DNA of 5,043 nt from Bacteroidota bacterium (GTDB lineage Bacteria; Bacteroidota; Bacteroidia; Bacteroidales; 4484-276). Positions within the stretch are counted from its first letter, which is position 1. Every line of letters starts with the position of its first letter. Both the position numbers and the translations under genes were made by a program. The notes below the pieces were generated by a model that was not told where the DNA came from, searched no databases, and was given only the letters and a program-made list of their open reading frames with translations. The stretch is taken from the NCBI GenBank assembly GCA_013203545.1, contig JABMQA010001345.1, positions 1 to 5,043 on the forward strand, given 5' to 3'. Below are positions 1 to 5,043 of the stretch, one piece after another.

Positions 1-124
1 AATCACGGATTGTATCAAGAGAGGCGCTGAAAAAAATGTCGTCAACTAGTTTACTTTGAGAATAAGCATTACTTGTTACAAATCCCAGAATCAGTACGAT
101 AACCAATTTTATTATTTGTTTCAT
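1..124 (-). CDS. Exported protein, N-terminal fragment, function unknown
   Basis: Only the first 41 codons are in the window; the gene continues past its left edge. The start is the ATG at 122-124, 23 bp after the stop of the hydrolase gene, so it is probably the next gene of the same transcript. Residues 1-22 form a typical Sec signal peptide: Lys at 3 and 6, then a hydrophobic stretch (LVIVLILGFV), with likely cleavage near SNA-YS or after the following Ser. The mature part begins QSKLVDDIFFSASLDTIRD. Short openings of this style (S-L-D-T-I-R) occur in Bacteroidota secreted esterases, and the upstream neighbour is an exported hydrolase, but so little is visible that this is only a guess. 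No Shine-Dalgarno sequence is evident in the A/T-rich leader, which is usual for the phylum. Confidence 0.75.
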   Translation of the reverse strand, partial: MKQIIKLVIVLILGFVTSNAYSQSKLVDDIFFSASLDTIRD

Positions 125-147
125 AATGTTAGATTTTATTAATATTT

Positions 148-954
148 TCATTCTTTATTTATCCATTCCAACGCTAGTTTTAACATTTCAGGATCAATTG
201 TATGTCCACCCTCAAAAGAGTGAAAAGTAACATCGTAACCATAACTTGTAAGGATTTCTTTTGATTTCACTCCAAGTTCGTACTTTACAGATTGATCTTT
301 AATCCCATGAGTTAAAAAAGCTCTTAAATGATTTGCAGGTTTTAGATACTCCGCTTTCATCCAGTCAGATGCAAATGGACCATCAAAGTTCATTAAGGGT
401 TCAAAAATCCCGGGACCAGAAAAGATTAAAATCCCTTTATAAAGTTGAGGATTCTGTAAACCTGCGACATAGGTAAAAACGGCTCCCTGAGAAAACCCTG
501 ATAAATAGGTATCATTAATTTTGTACCGTTCTTTTAATACCTTCACCAGATCAGCAATGTAATCGCTGATTAGATCTCCGGCTTGTTCCCTGATTTTTAA
601 ATCTGGCGAACTCCATAATGACCATTCATTGCCTAACTTATCAAAAAGTATAGGATAGGGACCCTGCGGTGTGGCATAAATGAAATTTACATCTTTTACA
701 TCATCCCAGACTTTTATAAAAGATTCGGGTGTTGATCCTCCTCCATGAAGCCCAATAACAAGTGTATGTGTATCAGCAGGATTAAAGTTTCCAGGTAGCT
801 TAATATTACACATAAAAAGCGACTCACTCTTAAAATAGAATGTTTCAGAATTTTCTTCAGATTTTAATTCTGTTTCCTGACCTTGAACTAAATTATTTAC
901 AATACAAAGCAGTAGCATTAATATTGCTGTTATAACACTTTTATAAATATACAT
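148..954 (-). CDS. Exported alpha/beta hydrolase (phospholipase/carboxylesterase-like)
   Basis: This is a complete 268-residue serine hydrolase of the alpha/beta fold, closest in style to the phospholipase/carboxylesterase (Abhydrolase_2) and PHB-depolymerase-like esterases. Residues 1 to about 25 are a Sec signal peptide with cleavage probably near VQG-QE. Visible elements are the strand plus oxyanion segment LVIGLHGGG (65-73), the nucleophile elbow GFSQG with Ser155, a late acid in THGIKD (Asp220), and the catalytic His251 in EGGHTIDPE. All three triad positions are intact and in the expected order, and the length is normal. The protein should act in the periplasm or outside the cell, hydrolysing esters of unknown identity. 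It lies 37 bp after the small methyltransferase gene, so it is probably cotranscribed with it, but nothing in the sequence links its chemistry to the metal/sulfur genes upstream. The start ATG at 952-954 sits directly before the signal peptide. The fold is secure; the substrate is not. Confidence 0.9.
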   Translation of the reverse strand: MYIYKSVITAILMLLLCIVNNLVQGQETELKSEENSETFYFKSESLFMCNIKLPGNFNPADTHTLVIGLHGGGSTPESFIKVWDDVKDVNFIYATPQGPYPILFDKLGNEWSLWSSPDLKIREQAGDLISDYIADLVKVLKERYKINDTYLSGFSQGAVFTYVAGLQNPQLYKGILIFSGPGIFEPLMNFDGPFASDWMKAEYLKPANHLRAFLTHGIKDQSVKYELGVKSKEILTSYGYDVTFHSFEGGHTIDPEMLKLALEWINKE

Positions 955-991
955 TTTAGTTTCATATTAAGTTTTTTAATGGCTGCGTATT

Positions 992-1666
992 TTAATTTAC
1001 TACCATTTCACAAAATACACTCGAATTGTCAATTTCATGAATTGTGGCTTGAACATCAAAGTTGGAAGCTAATTCAAGGAACTCCTGCCCGGAATATGTT
1101 ATTGCTTTAAACCCATCTTTGCAGATAATTACTCCGTTTTTGGTGATGCTATCATCAATTTCGCCTATCAGGCCATTTTCAGCTTGAATTTGAAACCATT
1201 GAAGCCTTTGATCCCAAAATTTATCCGAGTAGGACGAGAAAAGAACAGTACCGCCTTTTCTGGCGACCCGAATGGATTCTTTAATCAGGTTTAACGGATT
1301 AACTTTAAACGCTGAGATGCCATTTTGGACGCAAATAACCGTATCAAAAGAGTTGTCATCAAATTTCAAATCAATGGCATCCATTGTGTAAAATTCACAA
1401 TTCTCGTTGGCTCTAATTATTTGTTTTGCCAATTGGATGTTGTCTTTTGAAATATCAATTCCAACAACTTTTTTTGCTTTTTCCGATAGCCTGATTGCTA
1501 CCCTGCCATATCCACATCCCAAATCCAATACTGCATCATTCCGGCTGATTTTATTCAACACAAAGTCTATTTCTGCTTCCAGAAATTGTTTGACTCTTGC
1601 AGGTGCTACCTCGTAACATCTCTGCAATTTGTTTGCGTTTAGCAGGTTCGAATAATAATTTGTCAT
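992..1666 (-). CDS. Class I SAM-dependent methyltransferase, next to permease
   Basis: A complete 224-residue soluble methyltransferase. The SAM-binding motif I is VLDLGCGYGR (46-55), the acidic residue ending strand 2 is Asp71 in VVGIDIS, the adenine-contact region is near TMDAIDL (95-100), and the strand 4 motif is FDTVICVQNG (107-116). A helical N-terminal segment (YYSNLL...CYEVAPARVKQFLEAEIDFV) precedes the Rossmann fold. The C-terminal third is divergent and should determine the acceptor, which I cannot name. Cysteines at 17, 51, 90, 112, 182 and 219 are more than needed for SAM binding, but their pattern does not let me assign arsenite methyltransferase (ArsM), which is normally longer. 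The gene starts with the ATG at 1664-1666, 26 bp after the permease stop, so the two are very probably translated from one mRNA. That pairing suggests that the methylated product, or its precursor, is the permease substrate; this is inference. Confidence 0.9.
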   Translation of the reverse strand: MTNYYSNLLNANKLQRCYEVAPARVKQFLEAEIDFVLNKISRNDAVLDLGCGYGRVAIRLSEKAKKVVGIDISKDNIQLAKQIIRANENCEFYTMDAIDLKFDDNSFDTVICVQNGISAFKVNPLNLIKESIRVARKGGTVLFSSYSDKFWDQRLQWFQIQAENGLIGEIDDSITKNGVIICKDGFKAITYSGQEFLELASNFDVQATIHEIDNSSVFCEMVVN

Positions 1667-1692
1667 ATTATAGATCTCAAATTTAATAATTT

Positions 1693-2799
1693 TTAATTAA
1701 CAATGTTAAATAGCAATCCAAACGCCATTGCTCCAATAAGCGAGAAAGAGATGTATAACAAGAATATTTTACGTTTGGTAATACCCCAGACCGCTATCAT
1801 TGCCGGTAATGTTGTTGTAGGCCCTGCAATTAAAAAAGCGAGTGCAGCGCCTGGATTCATCCCCAGCGATAATAGTCCGCTTACTAGCGGCAGAGCCGTT
1901 AAATTACTTGTATATGCAGGAATCCCAACCAAAGATGCAATTACTACTGAAAGCGCACCATCACCACCTAAAAGACTGGATATAAAATCCTGTGGTACAT
2001 AAAAGGTAATCAACGCATTAATAAAGAAGGCAAGGGTCATAAACTTTACTATCATAAGGGATGCTTTCCATGTCTCAATCGAAAGTCTATTACCAAAGGA
2101 AACAGTTGGAATCCCTTTCTGCGCGCATGTATTACATGATTTTTCCACCTCCGGATTTATTGGCTCGGGTTCGGAATCAAGTTCTTTCACCGCGACACAG
2201 CAATTTATTTCTTGCTGTTTTATTGAATTATTGGCAGTTACTAATTGAACCGAAACTTTGGCGGAGGATTTCATTGATGCAAATGCATACCTTAATCCAT
2301 CAATAATAATAGTCCAGAAAAATTGCCATGGTTTCTTAACGGGTGAAGCCTGGTTTTGACGAAGTATATCTTTCCCTATGAATCCATTTAGAATGGCAAA
2401 GTGAGTGATATAACCCGATGACAGACTAATTGCAAAAGTGGCTGTCAATCTCCAAACCGACAATTTCCAGCCTATAGTTGCCACACTTAAAAAAAATATT
2501 TCAGGATCCATCGAAGGGGAAGCAATCCAGAATGACATGACCGGAGCTAGTGGCACGCCACCTATCAATAATGATGCGATTACCGGTATTACGCCACACG
2601 AACAAAATGGGCTGAATGCTCCCACAATAGTGGCTAAAAGAATCGAAACAACGGGATTTTTACTTAATGCTTTGTTAATAAACTTTGCCGCTCCGGTTAT
2701 TTGCACCGCAACTGCCAGAGGAATTGAAATTAACAAATAAGGCCATATGTGCACAAATGAATCAAGAATAAACACTGCGATTTTTATGATCTGTTCCAT
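1693..2799 (-). CDS. COG0701 permease, ArsP / SO_0444 Cu-Zn efflux type
   Basis: A complete 368-residue polytopic membrane protein of the COG0701 permease superfamily (formerly DUF318/UPF0718), which includes the organoarsenical exporter ArsP and the SO_0444 Cu/Zn efflux transporters. Two membrane halves are visible. The first half (about 5-140) contains AFSPFCSCGVIPV, with Cys66 and Cys68 in a Pro-flanked membrane segment, and ASPSMDPE (93-100). The second half (about 245-366) contains GIPAYTSN (292-299) and AGPTTTLP (325-332), the pseudo-repeat of the first. Between them lies a hydrophilic loop of about 90 residues with Cys200-Cys201 and Cys222-x-x-Cys225, a plausible soft-metal site. The family suggests export of a thiophilic metal, metalloid or its methylated form; the cargo cannot be decided from sequence. 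It follows the sigma factor gene by 127 bp and is followed at 26 bp by a methyltransferase. The start ATG at 2797-2799 gives a normal N-terminal first helix. Confidence 0.9.
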   Translation of the reverse strand: MEQIIKIAVFILDSFVHIWPYLLISIPLAVAVQITGAAKFINKALSKNPVVSILLATIVGAFSPFCSCGVIPVIASLLIGGVPLAPVMSFWIASPSMDPEIFFLSVATIGWKLSVWRLTATFAISLSSGYITHFAILNGFIGKDILRQNQASPVKKPWQFFWTIIIDGLRYAFASMKSSAKVSVQLVTANNSIKQQEINCCVAVKELDSEPEPINPEVEKSCNTCAQKGIPTVSFGNRLSIETWKASLMIVKFMTLAFFINALITFYVPQDFISSLLGGDGALSVVIASLVGIPAYTSNLTALPLVSGLLSLGMNPGAALAFLIAGPTTTLPAMIAVWGITKRKIFLLYISFSLIGAMAFGLLFNIVN

Positions 2800-2818
2800 A
2801 ATTATGAAATTTAATGGT

Positions 2819-2860
2819 TAAACACATTTTCAATAATTTATTTCATTGACGGCGTGTTTA
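2819..2860. promoter_or_regulatory. Nested symmetric inverted repeat upstream of permease
   Basis: A 42-bp dyad lies in the leader of the permease gene, centred about 40 bp before its ATG. The outer arms are TAAACAC (2819-2825) and GTGTTTA (2854-2860). The inner arms are TCAAT (2830-2834) and ATTGA (2845-2849). Spacers of 4 bp on each side and a 10-bp centre make it exactly symmetric, with 12 of 21 half-site positions complementary. It could be a binding site for a dimeric regulator or an RNA stem-loop in the 5' leader. No known operator is recognised, and AT-rich DNA gives some such symmetry by chance. Confidence 0.4.
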
Positions 2861-2883
2861 GGAAATGGACGCAGATAAAATTG

Positions 2884-2915
2884 GGAAAAGTGAAATTTAA
2901 ATCTTACCACTTTCC
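2884..2915 (-). terminator. Possible weak hairpin terminator or attenuator after sigZ
   Basis: On the transcribed strand, GGAAAGTG pairs with CACTTTTCC (one bulged U) across a 15-nt A/T-rich loop, starting 11 bp after the sigma factor stop codon. It is followed by CAATTTTATC, which is only a partial U-tract. It could reduce read-through from the sigma factor gene into the permease gene, or protect the upstream mRNA 3' end. The weak stem and broken U-run keep this tentative. Confidence 0.3.
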
Positions 2916-2926
2916 TGAAGCAGGTA

Positions 2927-3478
2927 CTATTCGTTGCAACAACAGCAATTTTCCGGATGTATGTCGATTACTGTACCATATATATCAAATTGATAATGAC
3001 AGCATTTCATCAAATTATCTTTAAGCATCAAACGGGCTCTTTGCACACGTGATTTAGCCCCGGAATAGGATAAGCCAATCTTTTCGGCATAGGCCTTCTG
3101 ACTCATTCCCCCTAACTCAGTTAAACAAATGGCTTCGCAATACTCAGGTGGTAAATCATCCATCATTTTAACCATATCCTGCAATGCCTCTGTCATAAAA
3201 TCGTCGGAGGAGGCTTCCACGTTTTCGAAAAGATATGGCAATTTCCGGCCTTCTTTATTTATGGCCCTAAAATGGTCAGCAATTAAATTTCGGGTTATTT
3301 GGTAAATCCATGATTGAATCTTCGTATCATCATTAAGCTTGTCAATATTGGTGTGTATCCTGATGAATACATCCTGTAAAATATCATCAACCACTGATTC
3401 ATCAGGGATCTTACTTAAAATAAATGCTTTTAGTTTATCCTGAAATTGTAACCAGAGCCCTTCTATATTTTTCTCCAT
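2927..3478 (-). CDS. sigZ: ECF sigma factor, SigZ-like, with cysteine-rich C-terminal tail
   Basis: A sigma-70 family ECF factor of the SigZ type. I take the ATG at 3476-3478 (183 residues, MEKNIEGLWLQF...), because the open frame before it begins only with a TTG at 3497-3499 and the SigZ-like start matches the ATG. Region 2 is about residues 5-75, with VDDILQDVFIRIH (30-42) and the promoter-melting segment IQSWIYQITRNLIADHFR (54-71). Region 4 is about 105-157, with LPPEYCEAICLTELGGMSQ and the recognition helix around YSGAKSRVQRAR. After it, the tail has Cys159-Cys160-His161, then FDIYGTVIDI, and ends in four consecutive cysteines (178-181). No anti-sigma factor gene is visible in the window. 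The tail could itself bind a metal or respond to thiol chemistry, as proposed for the Cys-rich domains of CorE-type ECF factors; this is an analogy only. It probably drives the flanking genes. The family call is firm; the signal is unknown. Confidence 0.88.
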   Translation of the reverse strand: MEKNIEGLWLQFQDKLKAFILSKIPDESVVDDILQDVFIRIHTNIDKLNDDTKIQSWIYQITRNLIADHFRAINKEGRKLPYLFENVEASSDDFMTEALQDMVKMMDDLPPEYCEAICLTELGGMSQKAYAEKIGLSYSGAKSRVQRARLMLKDNLMKCCHYQFDIYGTVIDIHPENCCCCNE

Positions 3479-3507
3479 AATTGGTGCTAATTCTGTCAAT
3501 TAATATG

Positions 3508-3540
3508 CTTTCTGAGGGTTATGCAATTGGTACTTTCTGA
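3508..3540. repeat. Two 8-bp direct repeats before the sigma factor gene
   Basis: Minus-strand TCAGAAAG occurs at 3533-3540 and again at 3508-3515, with start points 25 bp apart, in the spacer between the TusA/DsrE gene and the sigma factor gene. A near copy with one inserted G (TCAGGAAAG) lies in the spacer after the sigma factor gene, around 2911-2919. These could be regulator or sigma contact sites, but such short repeats are weak evidence. Confidence 0.25.
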
Positions 3541-3547
3541 TTTGCAG

Positions 3548-4258
3548 CTATTGTACAAAGAACTTTATATCCGAATCTTCCAGTACTTCCAAAAATGTAA
3601 CATATTCTGCTATAACTAAATCTGTAAATATTAAATCGGATTTTTTCACTTTGAAATGATCCATTGAAGGTTGGCATAAATAAAATTTTGCGCCCAGTTT
3701 TTTTAACTCTTTAATTTTTTCCTGAGGAGGAATATGTCCTATTTGAGACAAACCTTTTCGGGCAAAGCTGCTAAATATTGAACTAAATCCTTTAAGCTTT
3801 TCTTTATATCCATTTTTCATAATTTTAACCGCTGGTCCCTGAATATAAATATGAACCTCCATTCCGCTAACAGCAGCAGCCCAGGCAAATCCAAGGGGGG
3901 ACAGGAGTTCTTCTAACCCTTTGTCCGATATTATTAATGCAAACTTCTTATTTGATGTAATACGTTCCCTCTTGTCTATTCGATAGATCTTGTAATTTGT
4001 CTCACTCTCAATTATTTCAATTTGATTTCCCGTTATCCTACTCCAGGCTGATAAATCATTATCGATTGCTTCATAATTGTCAACCTTGATTTGGATAGTA
4101 TCTCCATTTCCAAGTTCTTTCAATTGTTGTACAACTTCATTTAGAACAAATGCTGTGATTTTCTTACCGCTAAAATCAATGAAGTCATTGTTTGATTGTG
4201 ATTTAACTGATACTGTCATGATGATAATAATTAATCCGGTTAAAATTGCTTGTTTCAT
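3548..4258 (-). CDS. Exported TusA-like/DsrE-like two-domain sulfur-relay protein
   Basis: A complete 236-residue protein starting at the ATG at 4256-4258. Residues 1-20 are a Sec signal peptide (MKQAILTGLIIIIMTVSVKS), so it should work in the periplasm. Residues about 27-95 resemble TusA/SirA: IDFSGKKI at the first strand, GDTIQIKVDN, then the DLSAWSRITGNQIEIIE pattern (68-84) and YKIYRIDK. The cysteine normally present in the TusA CPxP motif is absent; the equivalent positions read I-T-A-F (34-37). Residues about 104-236 are DsrE/DsrF/DrsH-like: FALIISDKGLEEL, AWAAAVSGMEVHIYIQGPAV and, near the end, LGAKFYLCQPSMD with Cys195, the position of the conserved family cysteine. Cytoplasmic relatives pass persulfide sulfur between proteins. 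Here only the DsrE cysteine could do so; the TusA part may be structural. The gene lies 38 bp after the truncated methyltransferase and 69 bp before the sigma factor ATG, in one probable operon. The precise role is unknown. Confidence 0.85.
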   Translation of the reverse strand: MKQAILTGLIIIIMTVSVKSQSNNDFIDFSGKKITAFVLNEVVQQLKELGNGDTIQIKVDNYEAIDNDLSAWSRITGNQIEIIESETNYKIYRIDKRERITSNKKFALIISDKGLEELLSPLGFAWAAAVSGMEVHIYIQGPAVKIMKNGYKEKLKGFSSIFSSFARKGLSQIGHIPPQEKIKELKKLGAKFYLCQPSMDHFKVKKSDLIFTDLVIAEYVTFLEVLEDSDIKFFVQ

Positions 4259-4296
4259 ATTTAATCAAATTTTTCATTCCGATCACTAATTTCCTA

Positions 4297-4956
4297 TTAT
4301 CTGCCAGGCTTTTTTATTCCCTTATAAAGTGCATACCCTAATTCACCGTTTAATACAGTTTTAAAGAAAAAAATTTCGTTTTCAAATACTTTTATAACAC
4401 CTTTCAAACCATAAGTTTTAAAAATCCTGTAAGCTGTTATTATCTTTTCTCTTATTGACATTATGGTTTTGTGGCTTTTTACCGTTCTATCCTTCCTAAT
4501 ATTCCAAAACATCTCAGGTCTTGACCATTGTTCAAACTCGGTTATAATATTTGAGGTACCAGCTATTTCCAACATTTCTTTCCATTCATTGAATTCAAGA
4601 GGTGTTGTTCCATATCTTTCGGCAATTTCATCTTTTTCTTGTTCTGTTAATGGCTTTTTCCAGGTTGATTCATGAATGGCAACTGCACCCATAGGTTTGA
4701 CTACCCGCAGCATTTCGTTTAATACTTTTTGCGAATCATCAGGTATGCCCACAGCACATTCATTAATTACTACATCAAAGGTATTGTCATCAAAAGGTAA
4801 GTTTTGCGAATCGCCCAAAACAAATTTTACCTTATCACTTACACCACTTTCCTTTGACCTTTTTGTAGCAGTTTTGTTCATTTCTTCTGAAATATCCAAT
4901 CCGGTAACATTTACACCATATGTTTTTGCATAAAATATTCCCCTTTGCGGATTTTT
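4297..4956 (-). pseudogene. SAM methyltransferase lacking its N-terminus and motif I
   Basis: The frame is open from just after a TGA at 4957-4959 to the stop at 4297-4299, but there is no ATG near its beginning; the first usable codon is a TTG at 4897-4899, which falls inside a conserved strand. Homology to class I methyltransferases begins abruptly at AKTYGVNVTGLDISEEM, which is the strand 2 region with its acidic residue. The glycine-rich SAM-binding motif I that should lie just before it, and roughly 50-70 residues of N-terminus, are missing. Retained parts, numbered from the TTG codon, include VKFVLGDSQNLPFDDNTFDVV (around 25-45) and the strand 4/5 segment MLRVVKPMGAVAIHES. A lysine/phenylalanine-rich C-terminus (about 140-200) follows. 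Without motif I the product is unlikely to bind SAM. Upstream DNA instead encodes a Crp/Fnr-like fragment in another frame, so this looks like a deletion scar or an assembly join. The downstream reading frame itself is undamaged. Confidence 0.75.
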
Positions 4957-5042
4957 TCAATTTCCAAATAATCCATAGCCATTTCAAAGGTTTCATTATC
5001 CATTGAAATTATCCCGGTTAAGTATTTTTTAAAGCTTATGAT
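4911..5042 (-). pseudogene. Crp/Fnr-family regulator, N-terminal fragment cut off after about 40 residues
   Basis: A 43-codon open frame enters from the right edge and stops at TAA 4911-4913. It reads IISFKKYLTGIISMDNETFE followed by a segment containing YLEIEKIRKGEYFMQ. This has the spacing typical of the start of Bacteroidota Crp/Fnr regulators: a short helix with F/Y-hydrophobics, then the K-x-x-KGEY entry into the cyclic-nucleotide-binding beta barrel. After FMQ the sequence (KHMV-stop) no longer fits the family, and the DNA instead continues as a methyltransferase in a different frame. The start codon is probably just outside the window. If the junction is real, the regulator has no barrel or helix-turn-helix and is dead. 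The family call rests on a short stretch and pattern memory only. Confidence 0.5.
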
Positions 5043-5043
5043 C

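Noticed and set aside
896..954. Hydrolase as a lipoprotein, from Cys17 in its signal sequence
   Set aside because: The residues before Cys17 are L-L-L, without the small residue required at -1 of a lipobox. Ordinary signal peptidase I cleavage near residue 25 fits better.
992..1666. Methyltransferase as ArsM (arsenite methyltransferase)
   Set aside because: It has the generic SAM-binding fold but is short for ArsM, and I could not match the conserved cysteine arrangement. Only the permease neighbour hints at arsenic.
3479..3499. TTG start at 3497-3499 giving a sigma factor longer by seven residues
   Set aside because: The extra MTELAPI segment does not resemble SigZ starts, while the ATG at 3476-3478 does.
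3494..3499. Minus-strand TTGACA resembling a sigma-70 -35 box
   Set aside because: No matching -10 element follows at suitable spacing before the sigma factor ATG, and the host looks like a Bacteroidota member, where the promoter consensus differs.
4897..4899. TTG at 4897-4899 as the genuine start of the upstream methyltransferase
   Set aside because: It falls within the conserved strand 2 segment VTGLDIS, and in-frame homology continues upstream of it, so it is only the first start-like codon in a truncated frame.
1407..4933. Plus-strand open frames of 69-100 codons, for example at 1407-1616, 1703-2002, 2061-2306, 2438-2740, 4077-4289, 4463-4675 and 4676-4933
   Set aside because: All lie opposite well-supported minus-strand genes, show no recognisable domain, and have the composition expected of antisense frames.
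1..5043. CRISPR array, tRNA, rRNA, insertion sequence or attachment site
   Set aside because: No regularly spaced repeats, cloverleaf-like segments, transposase-like frames or terminal inverted repeats were seen.

Overview
The window is AT-rich and every credible gene lies on the minus strand. Exported proteins with simple signal peptides, A/T-rich leaders without clear Shine-Dalgarno sequences, a SigZ-type ECF sigma factor and a Crp/Fnr fragment together point to a member of the Bacteroidota. This is inferred from style and gene families, not from a marker gene.

Reading in the direction of transcription (high to low coordinates), the order is as follows. First comes a fragment resembling the N-terminus of a Crp/Fnr regulator (4911-5042), which enters from beyond the window edge. 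It runs into a class I SAM methyltransferase that lacks its own N-terminus (4297 to about 4956). Next is an exported protein combining a TusA-like and a DsrE-like domain (3548-4258). Then come a SigZ-like sigma factor with a very cysteine-rich tail (2927-3478), a multi-spanning permease of the COG0701/ArsP-SO_0444 type (1693-2799), a second, complete SAM methyltransferase (992-1666), an exported alpha/beta hydrolase (148-954), and the first 41 codons of another exported protein (1-124). Gaps between genes are 23-69 bp, except for 127 bp in front of the permease. That gap holds an imperfect hairpin and a symmetric nested inverted repeat, so it may be a second promoter or control point.

My reading, as inference, is a stress or detoxification island for a soft metal, metalloid or reactive sulfur compound. 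The sigma factor's cysteine cluster could sense the toxicant. The permease, with a CSC motif in a membrane segment and a CC...CxxC loop, could export it. The methyltransferases could modify it, and the TusA/DsrE protein could handle sulfur in the periplasm. No single gene fixes the substrate.

The most anomalous sites are the Crp/methyltransferase junction near 4920-4935, where two gene fragments meet in different frames (a real deletion or an assembly join), and the TusA-like domain, which lacks the family's catalytic cysteine.
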